A stretch of 64,000 bases of DNA from Halorubrum rutilum (GCF_024494565.1 NZ_JANHDN010000001.1:434001-498000); one strand, 5' to 3'; positions 40,740-49,786 are shown, numbered from the stretch's first letter. Translations and numbers: made by a program. The notes: generated by a model from the letters alone, not told the origin.

Positions 40740-42668
40740 ATGTCTCAGATCTCAAAACCCGTTGTCCACATCGATGTTCGGAACATCGGTGGGATCAACG
40801 AAGCCTCGGTGACCCTCCCTGAGGGCGTCTCAATTTTGACGGGACGCAATGCGACCAACCGGACTTCGTTCTTACAGGCGCTAATGGCCGGGCTGGGCAG
40901 TCGACAGAGCTCGCTGAAAGGCGACGCTCAGAATGGTGAGGTAACGCTCGAATTCGACAACGAAACGTACACGCGAACACTGGAACGCGAGGGGAACTCC
41001 GTTACATTTAGCGGGGATCCGTACCTTGACGATCCGGAACTGGCGGACCTGTTTGCGTTCTTATTGGAGGGCAACGAGGCACGCCAAGCAGTGGCACGCG
41101 GCGATGATCTCCGTGAAATCATAATGCGTCCGATTGATACCGACTCGATCGACGCAGAAATTCGCCAATGTAAAAATGAACGCGACGAGCTGGAGTCTCA
41201 AATTGAGGAATTAGATAGTCTTGAACGTGATCTCTCTGACCTCGAAGCGAATCGCCGCGAAAAAGTAGAGGAACTCAAAGCAGCAAAAGAGAGACGAGAG
41301 ACGATCCGGGAAGAACTCGACGAGCTTGATACCGGCATTGAAGAGAGTCGGACACGCAAACAAGAACTCGAAGAGGCATTCCAACGTGTCCGTGACGCGC
41401 GCTCCGATCTCGCGGATCTTGAATTCGACCTTGAGACCGAGCGTTCGACGCTCTCAGAGCTGAAGGCGGAACGTGAAGAGCTCCAAGAGACAGTCGAAAC
41501 AAAAGAAGAGCCTGACGAGACCCCGGACCGACTTGCGGGTCGTATCGATGAACTACGCCGCCGGAAACGATCCCTCGACGACGATATCAACGAACTTGGG
41601 AGCGTCATCGGATTTAACGAGGATATGATAGAGGATTCAGAGATCGATATCGATGAGGAGAGACATAGCAGCACTCCGACTGATTCGCTGACTGGAAGTG
41701 ACCAGACAGTTTGTTGGACCTGCGGGTCGAATGTTGAAACTGACCAGATTGAGGCGACACTTGACCGACTGCGAGAGCTTCGCTCCGAGAAGCTGGATGA
41801 ACGCACCGAGATCCGTGAGGAGATCGAGGAACTCACCGACAAGCAGTCATCAATTCAACAGGCAAGGCGTGAAATCGAACACGCTAAACAACAGCTCGAT
41901 TCAGTTGAGACGGAAATCGAGTCAACCGAGTCGCGGATCGCAGACTTGGAAGACCAAGTCGAATCAAAACGTGAAGAGATCAAGGAACTAGAGGCGGAAG
42001 CTGAAGCGGTCGATGTCGATGCCTACGATGAGACGTTGGAACTCCACCGTGAGGCGAACGAGATCGAGCTCCGAATCGAGCGGCTCGAGGACGACATCGA
42101 CGAACTCGACACCGAGATTGACGAGCGGGAAGCCGCGATCGAGCGACGCGAGGAACTGAAGGCGGAGCGCGAGGAACTCGCCGAGCAGTTGACCGAGCTG
42201 CGGACCCGGGTCGATCGCATCAAGGAAAACGCTGTGAAGCAGTTCAACGATCACATGGAAACCGTCCTCGACATTCTGGAATATGAAAACCTCGATCGAA
42301 TATGGATCGAGCGTCATGAAACCGAGGTCCGTGAGGGCCGCCGCAAGGTTACGCAAACACAGTTTAGCTTGCATATCGTCCGATCGTCGCCGGACGGAAC
42401 GGCCTACGAGGACACTGTAGATCACCTCTCAGAGAGTGAGCGCGAGGTGACAGGGCTCGTGTTCGCGCTTGCGGGATACCTCGTCCACGACGTTTATGAG
42501 GTGATCCCGTTCATCCTGCTCGACTCGCTGGAGGCTATCGATTCAGACCGTATCGCACGCATTATCGATTACTTCCAAACCCACGCCAACTACCTTGTCA
42601 CTGCACTCCTTCCGGAAGATGCCGCTGCCCTCCCAGACGACTACGCGTATATCGAGGCTATCGATTGA
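40740..42668 (+). CDS. Archaea-specific SMC-related protein (Sph family)
   Basis: This 642-residue protein has the Rad50/SMC layout: N-terminal ATP-binding half, long antiparallel coiled coil (about 135-520) and C-terminal half. The Walker A region reads LTGRNATNRTSFLQ (33-46), which lacks the usual GxxGxGKS lysine but is normal for haloarchaeal Sph proteins. A zinc-hook-like CWTC lies at 325-328 between the coils. The C-terminus has LSESEREVTGL as signature and PFILLDSLEAIDS in the Walker B position. Its neighbour is an RdfA-type protein; the Sph3-RdfA pair affects rod shape in Haloferax. An AGATTTAACTC box about 30 bases upstream supports the start. Confidence 0.85.
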   Translation: MSQISKPVVHIDVRNIGGINEASVTLPEGVSILTGRNATNRTSFLQALMAGLGSRQSSLKGDAQNGEVTLEFDNETYTRTLEREGNSVTFSGDPYLDDPELADLFAFLLEGNEARQAVARGDDLREIIMRPIDTDSIDAEIRQCKNERDELESQIEELDSLERDLSDLEANRREKVEELKAAKERRETIREELDELDTGIEESRTRKQELEEAFQRVRDARSDLADLEFDLETERSTLSELKAEREELQETVETKEEPDETPDRLAGRIDELRRRKRSLDDDINELGSVIGFNEDMIEDSEIDIDEERHSSTPTDSLTGSDQTVCWTCGSNVETDQIEATLDRLRELRSEKLDERTEIREEIEELTDKQSSIQQARREIEHAKQQLDSVETEIESTESRIADLEDQVESKREEIKELEAEAEAVDVDAYDETLELHREANEIELRIERLEDDIDELDTEIDEREAAIERREELKAEREELAEQLTELRTRVDRIKENAVKQFNDHMETVLDILEYENLDRIWIERHETEVREGRRKVTQTQFSLHIVRSSPDGTAYEDTVDHLSESEREVTGLVFALAGYLVHDVYEVIPFILLDSLEAIDSDRIARIIDYFQTHANYLVTALLPEDAAALPDDYAYIEAID

Positions 42669-43032
42669 CCGTCGTTGATCGAATATCTTGACTCGGGAGC
42701 AGCACTTCTTCCCCCTGATTGGCTCATACTTCCCGCCCAATTTTCCTGAGTCGTTCGTGTCGTCTTACCGCCTAGCTCACGTGAGTTTCCTCGTCGCAGA
42801 TCCGGCGAGTTCGTCCAGCGTTCTAGTTTAATTGAAATTATTATTAGCTGGAGGTCTATAAAAATTGGAATAGCGTTAGTTGCCTTTAATTGATAGATAC
42901 CGTTGTTCTGCTTCGACGTTTCGTTAGAGGAGGTATGTGAGCAGGAATAGAGATCAGTTCGGACCTCCACACTCGCTGCACCCAACAGATCGGCACACAA
43001 ATCTTTGTCACGGTGTAGGTCGAAACCTAGGT
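42669..43032. other. Intergenic region between sph and rdfA
   Basis: These 364 bases contain a very AT-rich core (42828-42900) and no convincing gene. The frame open upstream of 43033 starts with GTG 42937 but its extra residues do not resemble RdfA N-termini. A weak AT box near 42995-43003 may drive rdfA. Confidence 0.45.
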
Positions 43033-43659
43033 ATGACCACCGAAACGAGCGGGCCAAACACAAAGGTAGCACGGGTGATTCGCGAGTACGATCTCGACGA
43101 TATCGGCTCAACCCTAGAGGACGCGTGGACCGGTGAGGCCGGCGAACGGACGAGTCTTCGGGATCTCGCAGATGAGTTCAACGAGGCTGTATTGGAAGCG
43201 GCACTCCGCGACATCGACGCCTCACCGCTGTCCGTTGAGGTATCGAGCATGTACAAGGCCCTCCGCAACGGATCGAAATCGTCGGCGACTCGAGCCCGCC
43301 GCCGTCTCAAACGCGAGGGTATTGATGTCGACAAGCTGACCGGCGACTTCGTCACGCACCAAGCAGTCTACACGTACCTCACAGAGGTGCGCGGGGCGAG
43401 CCTGCCAGCGGCGGACGAGGAGATGATCGATCGGAAAATCGATACAATTGAAAAACTGCAGGGTCGGGTCTCAGCTGTCACGGAATCGGCCATCTCATCG
43501 CTTGCGAACGCAGAGGAGCTCGACTGCGGCGACTACGACGTGCTCGTCGATGTCCGCGCCGTCTGCCCAAATTGCGGGACTGACACGACGGTCAGTGAAC
43601 TCCTTCGACGAGGCGGCTGTGACTGCACTGTCAAGCCCGATTCGACCGACAACAGCTGA
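43033..43659 (+). CDS. rdfA: RdfA-type rod-determining factor protein
   Basis: This 208-residue protein resembles RdfA, a haloarchaeal factor needed for rod-shaped cells. The N-terminus KVARVIREYDLDDIGSTLED, the middle SLRDLADEFNEAVLEAALRD and a C-terminal zinc-ribbon-like CPNC/CDC cluster are visible. It is predicted to be soluble and mostly helical. It follows an Sph-family gene on the same strand, the partner type known for RdfA. This copy sits between IS6 remnants in an accessory island, so it is probably an extra paralogue rather than the core gene. Start chosen at MTTETSGPNTKVARV. Confidence 0.75.
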   Translation: MTTETSGPNTKVARVIREYDLDDIGSTLEDAWTGEAGERTSLRDLADEFNEAVLEAALRDIDASPLSVEVSSMYKALRNGSKSSATRARRRLKREGIDVDKLTGDFVTHQAVYTYLTEVRGASLPAADEEMIDRKIDTIEKLQGRVSAVTESAISSLANAEELDCGDYDVLVDVRAVCPNCGTDTTVSELLRRGGCDCTVKPDSTDNS

Positions 43660-44104
43660 ATCGAAAAGCACGGAGGGTCGAGACGGTCGCCGTTACCCAC
43701 GAAATATGCTCCTGTTATCCTCAAGTGTTAGATGGTAAATATTATTACATTCTGCTATTATCGGTCTCGCAACGCTGGTTATATTACTTTACAAGCTATT
43801 ATTTATATTAACTTTCTCACTAATCATCCGGACGCGTTAATGTTAACACCCGCATCGAAACCTGTATCACGGCTTGACGACTGCAGGTGCATGACGATCG
43901 AAGGATAGCAGGGCGACAAAGGAAATTTTAGTTAATGGGTGGTTCCTGCCGGCTATCGACTAATGCAATGGGGACTGTGTAGAACGGGTCCTTGGAGCCG
44001 AAAATCATGCTCAACGAAATATTGAACCAGATTTGATCGTAGATTTTGAACCAATCTTGTGTGTATGAATTAAATATGGATAAGTAATATGATTTCAAGA
44101 TAGA
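43660..44104. other. AT-rich intergenic region
   Basis: These 445 bases are among the most AT-rich of the window (especially 43735-43830) and hold no credible gene. Promoter-like TTAAATATGG near 44070 precedes the dead DUF1931 gene by about 30 bases. Confidence 0.5.
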
Positions 44105-44273
44105 ATGTTTGACTAAATTATTAAATCAAGTCACGAAGAACGGATTCTCGGAGCACAACGTTTCGGCGGATCTCTACGACGCCCTCGATGAGGAGGTCGC
44201 CGAACTGCTCAACGACGCCACAGAGCGGACTCAGGCCAACGACCGGAAGACGGTACAGCCTCGCGATCTGTAG
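44105..44273 (+). pseudogene. DUF1931 histone-fold protein, inactivated
   Basis: The C-terminal frame, ending at TAG 44271-44273, reads EHNVSADLYDALDEEVAELL and ANDRKTVQPRDL, an unmistakable DUF1931 protein, a histone-fold family of about 55 residues. The matching N-terminus is in another frame: ATG at 44105 gives MFD, then TAA (44114-44116), then IIKSS, where intact members read M-x-D-L-I-V-K. So a Leu codon TTA has become TAA and a one-base insertion shifts the frame; the total of 169 bases is a 55-codon gene plus stop plus one base. The gene is dead. Confidence 0.75.
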
Positions 44274-44313
44274 GCTGAGGTATGACAGTAGACCCGTCAC
44301 TGCAATACCGCGG

Positions 44314-44869
44314 CTGTCGATGAAGCTCAGTATTCAGCTTTATTTAGCTGAACTCTCGCTTTCGAATACTGTATTCTTTCTTGAGGTGTTGGTGTTAATC
44401 GGGTTCGATCGACCGTTCACAACCGGGTTCACAAAGCCGATCTACAGCCGGAAACTGGCCGAAACTCGAATCACGTGGCGGTTGGTGAGACCGCGATTCA
44501 ACTGGACGGTAAACAGTATCGGCTGTATGCCGCCCTCGATCGACTCAGACGATTTGCTCCACACAAAGCTTGAACCGACAAAAAACGTGATCGCAGATCA
44601 GTTTTTCTCGGAACTCCGCGGCAAACACGATGTGGATGACGCAATCTTTCTCGTTGGTGGTGCGGTTCCACTTCACCGAGCCTGTGACAAACATGGCCTC
44701 GATTTCAGATACGAAAAACACGGAAATCGGAACAGCGACGAACGTGTCTTTTATAGGATGAAACGTGAAAATACTAGTTTCTCAAACTGTTTTAGCAACG
44801 CCGAAGCAGAACTGCTAACGAGTGGCTCAGATCGTTCAGCTTCGCATGGAATCAGCTTGTCTGAACACT
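44314..44869 (+). pseudogene. IS6-type transposase pseudogene with 3' terminal repeat
   Basis: Scattered frames encode an IS6-family transposase: KLSIQLYLAELSLSNTVFF, then in another frame HVAVGETAIQLDGKQYRLYA, then SELRGKHDVDDAIFLVGGA and KHGNRNSDERVFYRMKRE. Two catalytic Asp positions are now Gly (VAVGET at 44484-44486, FLVGGA at 44656-44658), besides frameshifts and a missing N-terminus. The element end TGTCTGAACACT (44858-44869) matches the terminal repeats at 19.6 and 20.06 kb. It is inactive and marks the right flank of the island. Confidence 0.8.
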
Positions 44870-45181
44870 ATCGAGACGGCCCGCTGCATTACTTAGTATG
44901 TGGACGCACGGCCAGCTTTGCTGCTGTACAAGACGAGACGTCGCTGGGTAGTCGGTACTCGACGATTCCGCCGGGCTCGTCGCTTCGCTCCCAGCGTCCC
45001 GGCGCCGCGGGCAACCGCCCACTCAACACATCCGGATCGACCCCTGTCTCAGTGTGTGTACTCGGCATAATGTGTGTTCGATTGGCTCGCGCATCGGAAC
45101 CTCCCCATTGCTGATCACACACCGTCCACGTACTGTATCCTGGGCGTTCCCGTTCCGTACTGAGCGGTCACGCGGCCGTCC
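44870..45181. other. Gap right of the IS6 pseudogene
   Basis: GC content rises again here. A 77-codon open frame on the minus strand (44889-45122) has no promoter or recognisable motif and I do not call it. Nothing else was seen. Confidence 0.4.
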
Positions 45182-45652
45182 TCACACGATATCAGTGAAA
45201 AACAGCGCGGCGACGACGACCGTCACCACGGGGATCAGCACCAGAGACGTCGGTGGTTGCCACCGCTGTATCGGGGCCCGAAACCGGCCCGCCTCACGGA
45301 CCGCCGCTGGGTTCGTTGCCACCGCGATATCACCGCTCGAGGGCGTGGCCCAGAACGCGACCGCCGGAAACAGTACCATCGCAAGCGGTGATTCGGCCGG
45401 CAGGACCGTTCCTAGCACGGTTGCGACACCGAGATACAACGGCAACGGTGCTAGCGCACATAGCCGGATCACAGTCGGCGAGGTCGACGCGGTCACGCTG
45501 GCGTCGAATTGACCCAACGGGGTCGCTCCATCCCACGCGGGAAGGATGGTTATCTTCGGGGACAGCCCAGCTATCGCCGCCGGGATCGCGTGACCGAGCT
45601 CGTGTGGTTCAACAAGCAGTCCCACGAGGACTTTCGCCGCCCGAACGCCCAT
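45182..45652 (-). CDS. Putative membrane zinc metallopeptidase (HExxH)
   Basis: This 156-residue protein begins MGVRAAKVLVGLLVEPHELG and contains a HELGH zinc motif at residues 18-22 within an amphipathic segment, then three or four hydrophobic helices. That layout resembles membrane-embedded zincins (DUF3267/M50-like) but a second conserved metal ligand is not obvious. The start at 45652 leaves a leader of about 10 bases from a TATA-like GGTAAAG near 45690; a GTG at 45685 would add 11 residues. No operon partner is apparent. Confidence 0.6.
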   Translation of the reverse strand: MGVRAAKVLVGLLVEPHELGHAIPAAIAGLSPKITILPAWDGATPLGQFDASVTASTSPTVIRLCALAPLPLYLGVATVLGTVLPAESPLAMVLFPAVAFWATPSSGDIAVATNPAAVREAGRFRAPIQRWQPPTSLVLIPVVTVVVAALFFTDIV

Positions 45653-45830
45653 TGCGATCAGTCGTCTGTAACGCTCTGAACCCACTTTACCAATCGGTTT
45701 GGCCTCCGCTAACCCTCTCTGAGGGCCCCGCCAATCCTCCCCAAACCAGGGGGTTACTGACAGCGCTGCCGACGTCGACGACCGGTGCGGTCCGAGTGCG
45801 GCCTCCCGAATTCAAGCTCCGGGAACCGAT

Positions 45831-47183
45831 TCAGAATCCCCGGGCTAGGTACCCCGTCCGTTGTTCTCCATCTTCGATGGATTGGTCCCACTCGCTTCGT
45901 TTGACTTCGAGATACGACTGGTGTAACGCGTCGCCCAACGCCTCTGCTAACACCTCGTTGGTTTCGAACGCATCGAGGGCCTCTTCCAGCGAGGTCGGGA
46001 GCCGTGAAATGTTCCGGTCGGCGAGCTCATCCTCGGCAACCGTCTCCGGATCCGCGTTGAGCGGCTGTCCGGGATCGAGTTCGCGTTCGATGCCGTCGAA
46101 TCCGGCCGCTAGAAGGCCAAGCTGGGCGAGATACGGGTTGTTCGTGTTATCAGAGGGCTTGAACTCGATACGGGTCGCAGCCTCGGGGTTGTCCGTGTTG
46201 ACGGAGGGAATTCGAACCATCGCCTCCCGGTTGTCATGCCCCCAGCAGGTGTACGCTGACGCCCACATGCCCGGGGCCAGTCGGTCGTAGGATTCGACCG
46301 TCGGGGCGGTCAACGCCACGAGCGCCGGCGCGTGGTCGAGTAAGCCGCCCACGAAGTGCCGTCCCCGTTCGCTCAATGGGTATCGGCCGTCCGCGTCCGG
46401 ATCGTACAACACGTTCTCGTCGTCCTGCCACACCGAGAGATGGATATGACAGCCGGTGCCGGGAAGCTCGGGGAACGGATGTGGACGGAACGTGGCTCCG
46501 ACATCGTGCGCCTCCGCGACGGCTTTCACGGTTTCTTTGTACAGGATCTGGTTGTCGGCCGCTGTGACGCCCGTATCATGATCCACGACGAGTTCCTGTT
46601 GGCCGGGGCCGTACTCGGGGTAGTACGCAGCGAGTCCCATCCCCTGTGCTTTCAGTGCGTCGACAGTCTCCAGAATCAGGTCGTGAGCGCTTCGCATTCC
46701 GTCCGTTGAGAAACACGTCGTCTCGTCGAGGGGAACCGTTTCGCCGTCCGTCGTCTCACGCGTATAGTAGAATTCGCTCTCGAATGAGAGCTCCGGGACA
46801 TACCCGTCTGCTTTGAGTTCGGAGAGGTACTCACGGAGCTGTGCTCGTGGGCCGGCCGCCCACGGGTTCCCATCGAGATCGTGCAGGTCAGCGAGCATAA
46901 TCCCTGCCCGGTCATCGTAGGGCAGTTCGGTGAACGTCTCCGGATCTGGGACAACGCGCACCTCGCCGGCCGGTCCGTACCGGCCGTCGGGTGCGAGCCG
47001 GTCGAGTGCGTTGAACGACTGCATCGCCTGTGTGACGTTCGTCCCGGCTTCGAGGACGTCCGGAAGCGTCTCGGCGTCTACGACGCGTCCCCGTGGCACA
47101 CCGCTGTTATTGACGAAGACGATCCGCACGAGATCGATACTGTTCGTATCGACACGATGCCGAACTTCGTCCGCGTCTGTCAT
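45831..47183 (-). CDS. Glutamine synthetase-like ligase (GlnA3/PuuA type)
   Basis: This 450-residue protein has the two-domain glutamine synthetase architecture: beta-grasp N-terminus, then a catalytic domain with ELSFESEFYY, GPGQQELVVDH, GTGCHIHLSVWQD and RIPSV plus RIEFKPSDNTNNPYLA. It is shorter at the N-terminus and more divergent than housekeeping GlnA, resembling gamma-glutamyl-amine ligases that activate glutamate and attach it to polyamines or other amines. The start ATG 47183 is supported by a TATA-like TTTATCC (47208-47214) 27 bases upstream. Its neighbours are an MBL-fold hydrolase and an AstE-type deacylase, suggesting a small amine or acyl-amino-acid pathway. Confidence 0.78.
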   Translation of the reverse strand: MTDADEVRHRVDTNSIDLVRIVFVNNSGVPRGRVVDAETLPDVLEAGTNVTQAMQSFNALDRLAPDGRYGPAGEVRVVPDPETFTELPYDDRAGIMLADLHDLDGNPWAAGPRAQLREYLSELKADGYVPELSFESEFYYTRETTDGETVPLDETTCFSTDGMRSAHDLILETVDALKAQGMGLAAYYPEYGPGQQELVVDHDTGVTAADNQILYKETVKAVAEAHDVGATFRPHPFPELPGTGCHIHLSVWQDDENVLYDPDADGRYPLSERGRHFVGGLLDHAPALVALTAPTVESYDRLAPGMWASAYTCWGHDNREAMVRIPSVNTDNPEAATRIEFKPSDNTNNPYLAQLGLLAAGFDGIERELDPGQPLNADPETVAEDELADRNISRLPTSLEEALDAFETNEVLAEALGDALHQSYLEVKRSEWDQSIEDGEQRTGYLARGF

Positions 47184-47261
47184 ATCCACATACGGTTAGT
47201 GAAACAGGATAAACACGGCTTGTACCGGCAAATTCGCGTGTCGACCGGTGACGTGAGACCG

Positions 47262-48011
47262 TCAGTCGCACAGGCCGGCGGGCGCAGCGTCGAGAATCTC
47301 CCACTCGTGTCCGGGGAGAATCCGATCGCCACGTTCGAGTACTTCTGTCGCGCTCTCCCACCACGCAATTTCGTCCATGGCGATCCCGGGCCGTTGCGGG
47401 GTCGCTGCGTCGAGGGCGACATTTGCGAACGTTGGGACGGCATCGGCCGCGATGACCGTGGTGCCGGTACGCGTTTCGACGGCCACCGACTGGTGGCCGA
47501 CGGTGTGGCCCGGTGTCGGGAATGCGACGACCCCGTCACAGATGGTCGTTTCACCGTTGAGTGCCGTCAGGTCAGCTGTCGACCACGGCGGCTCGTGGCC
47601 TGCCGACGGTGCATCGTACCGTACTGCATGGGGTGGGTACGGGGCAACTGCGTATCCGAGTTCCTCGCGTTGGACGTACAGCGTCGTGTCCGCATCGAAC
47701 AGTGACAGGTTGTAGCAGTGATCCCAATCGAGATGGGAGAACACGATACTGTCGACCGCACCCGGTGATACCCCTTCTGCAGCGAGCACCGCCTCAAGCT
47801 CCTGATCAGCGGTTCTGTGACAGCGGAATTCGGGATGTCTCTCAGCCATCAACGCGGGCTCCCCGAAACTCGTATCGACGAGGACCGTCTCCTCTGCCTC
47901 GATGAGAGACACCGTTGATGGCGCCTCAATGGTTCCGGACTCGCCGGCCACTAACACGTCCGCATCCATCGTCAATGAACCACAGCAAAGGGGGGTAACC
48001 TCTGGAACCAT
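47262..48011 (-). CDS. Metallo-beta-lactamase-fold hydrolase (lactonase-like)
   Basis: This 249-residue enzyme has the two-metal motif FSHLDWDHCYN (HxDxDH core), a downstream TPGHTVGH, an aspartate in VIAADAVP and a final LPGHEWE, the full set of MBL-fold ligands in the pattern of N-acyl-homoserine lactonase-like hydrolases. The real substrate could be any lactone or ester. I start at ATG 48011 (MVPEVTPLCCGSLTMDADVL), with a TATA-like TATTTCTTA about 29 bases upstream. It diverges from the AstE-type gene across a shared promoter region of about 90 bases. Confidence 0.85.
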   Translation of the reverse strand: MVPEVTPLCCGSLTMDADVLVAGESGTIEAPSTVSLIEAEETVLVDTSFGEPALMAERHPEFRCHRTADQELEAVLAAEGVSPGAVDSIVFSHLDWDHCYNLSLFDADTTLYVQREELGYAVAPYPPHAVRYDAPSAGHEPPWSTADLTALNGETTICDGVVAFPTPGHTVGHQSVAVETRTGTTVIAADAVPTFANVALDAATPQRPGIAMDEIAWWESATEVLERGDRILPGHEWEILDAAPAGLCD

Positions 48012-48103
48012 ACCTCGAACTCGAGCCACGAGGGTAAGAAATACCGTGGTGAACGCCGCTCCGGGACAGCGTATTTCGGACGGGACCCTCATGGAGCGAC
48101 GTG

Positions 48104-48916
48104 ATGCGCGTTGAGGTGCTCGGTACGTGGGAGACGACTGACACGCCGCCGGTTGCGGTCGTCGGCGCGATTCACGGCGACGAACCGTGTGGCGCCCGTG
48201 CGATCGAGCGCTTTCTCACGTCCGCGTTTGTCGAGACAATCCGACGGCCAGTCAAACTCATCATCGCGAACGAACGAGCGCTCGCAGCCGGGACCCGATA
48301 CGTTGACGCGGACCTCAACCGATCGTTCCCCGGAACAGCAGACAGTGACGTTCACGAAGAGCAGCTCGCAGCCGACCTTCTCGAGGAGATCGCCGGCTGT
48401 GTGACGCTCGGATTCCACTCGACAGTCTCGTTCGCCGAGCCGTTTGGCACGCTTGCTGACCCGACCCCGCTGAAGGCGACGATTATGGAGGCGCTGCCGC
48501 TCGCTCACGCTGCCGATTTCTCCGGTGTCGTCGACGGTCGAAGCGTCAATCTCCCCAGGTTTGTGAACGTCGAAGCGGGGTATCAGGGCTCAGACACTGC
48601 CGCTGAAAACGCGTACGAATGTCTGCTTGCGTTTCTCAGAGTGATGGATGTCCTTCCGGGTGAGGTCCCCTCGACACCGACAACCCACTATCTCGTCCAA
48701 GACGCGATTCACAAAGCGACTGATCAGACGTATCGCGTGCATGTCGATAACTTTGAGCGGGTCGCGGCGGGAAACGTGTTCGCGACGACAACCGCTGGTG
48801 AAGAGTTGGTTGCAGATGAGGAGTTCTGGCCGGTTCTTCTGTCTGCAACCGGCCACGACGTCCTTCTCGGCTACCGCTCTATCCGGCTTGGCAAACTCGG
48901 TGACGCGTCCTCGTGA
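48104..48916 (+). CDS. Succinylglutamate desuccinylase/aspartoacylase (AstE) family protein
   Basis: This 270-residue zinc carboxypeptidase-like enzyme carries the AstE/ASPA motif VVGAIHGDEPCGARAI (zinc His and Glu), then ADLNRSFPG and a later zinc His in TLGFHSTVS. Family members deacylate N-acyl amino acids or related amides. GTG 48101 directly precedes ATG 48104; I use the ATG. A TATA-like GTATTTC near 48071 lies about 30 bases upstream. The divergent MBL hydrolase and the glutamine-synthetase-like ligase form its natural neighbourhood. Confidence 0.85.
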   Translation: MRVEVLGTWETTDTPPVAVVGAIHGDEPCGARAIERFLTSAFVETIRRPVKLIIANERALAAGTRYVDADLNRSFPGTADSDVHEEQLAADLLEEIAGCVTLGFHSTVSFAEPFGTLADPTPLKATIMEALPLAHAADFSGVVDGRSVNLPRFVNVEAGYQGSDTAAENAYECLLAFLRVMDVLPGEVPSTPTTHYLVQDAIHKATDQTYRVHVDNFERVAAGNVFATTTAGEELVADEEFWPVLLSATGHDVLLGYRSIRLGKLGDASS

Positions 48917-48941
48917 ACTGGAATTCACTGAACTGAGGGCG

Positions 48942-49745
48942 CTACGGATGGCAGCGGTTCGTGATGAACGACGAGACGGCCTCATTGAACGCTTCGGGCG
49001 CTTCGAGGAACGGGCAGTGACCGCTGTTGGGGAACCGTTTCACCTCGGCATCGGGCGTCCTCTCGCCGACATACTCGACGCCAGCGTTCTCTAGCATCGT
49101 TTCGTCTTCACCGAGACACACGAGAGTGGGGACATCCACCGCAGGGACCGTCTTCCGGTAATCCCGCACTGATTGGTCAAACAGAATCGCGCTCGTGATT
49201 GACGGTGGCACCCGCGTTATCTCATCGAAGAGGCGCTGTTCGACGGCGGCCGGTTCGTCCACCAGCATCTGCTCGATCAACGACCGCGCCAGCTCGTGTG
49301 GGTCCGTCTGTGCGAGCTCCATGAGGCCCCGGAGCTCGTCGAAGTCGAACACACCGTGATCGTACCCCGCTTGTTCGAGATCGAGTGGCTGTTGTTCGAC
49401 GCTCACGAACCCCCGGAATCGGTCCGTCCCAAACTGGCGGACGTATTCCCACGCCACAAGCGATCCCATCGACCACCCGACAAGGACGATATCAGCGAGG
49501 CCCCGAGCGTCAAGTAACGCCTCTAGGTCGCGAGCATACTGCGGGAGTGTATGGCCCGTTTCGGTCTTTTCAGAGCGACCGTGGCCCCGAAAATCGAGTG
49601 TGACCGTCCGGTACTCCTCCGCGAGCGGCTGCTGTTCGTCGAAGAAGCGGCTGCTCATCAGTACGCCGTGGAGAAACACAACCGGTACTCCGTCCCCGCT
49701 CGATTCGTAGTACAGTTCGGCCCCGTTGACCGACTCAGTTGGCAT
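48942..49745 (-). CDS. Alpha/beta-fold hydrolase
   Basis: This 267-residue protein is a classic alpha/beta hydrolase: oxyanion loop FLHGVLMSSRFFD, nucleophile elbow GWSMGS, acid in CLGEDETMLEN and catalytic His in NSGHCPFLEAPEAF. It has no signal peptide. Related sequences include esterases, lactonases and haloperoxidase-like enzymes. A TATA-like GACTAACAG near 49770 is centred about 27 bases before the ATG. It is convergent with the AstE-type gene and may take part in the same small-molecule pathway, but that is inference. Confidence 0.87.
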   Translation of the reverse strand: MPTESVNGAELYYESSGDGVPVVFLHGVLMSSRFFDEQQPLAEEYRTVTLDFRGHGRSEKTETGHTLPQYARDLEALLDARGLADIVLVGWSMGSLVAWEYVRQFGTDRFRGFVSVEQQPLDLEQAGYDHGVFDFDELRGLMELAQTDPHELARSLIEQMLVDEPAAVEQRLFDEITRVPPSITSAILFDQSVRDYRKTVPAVDVPTLVCLGEDETMLENAGVEYVGERTPDAEVKRFPNSGHCPFLEAPEAFNEAVSSFITNRCHP

Positions 49746-49786
49746 ACGCGGGAATATGTGTGATCGCTGTTAGTCGTTGTGACGGG

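Noticed and set aside
42937..43032. GTG start 32 codons before the chosen rdfA start
   Set aside because: The extra residues do not resemble RdfA N-termini; MTTETSGPNTKVARV fits better.
44889..45122. 77-codon minus-strand open frame
   Set aside because: No recognisable motif and no promoter; the region is next to a decayed IS and probably non-coding.
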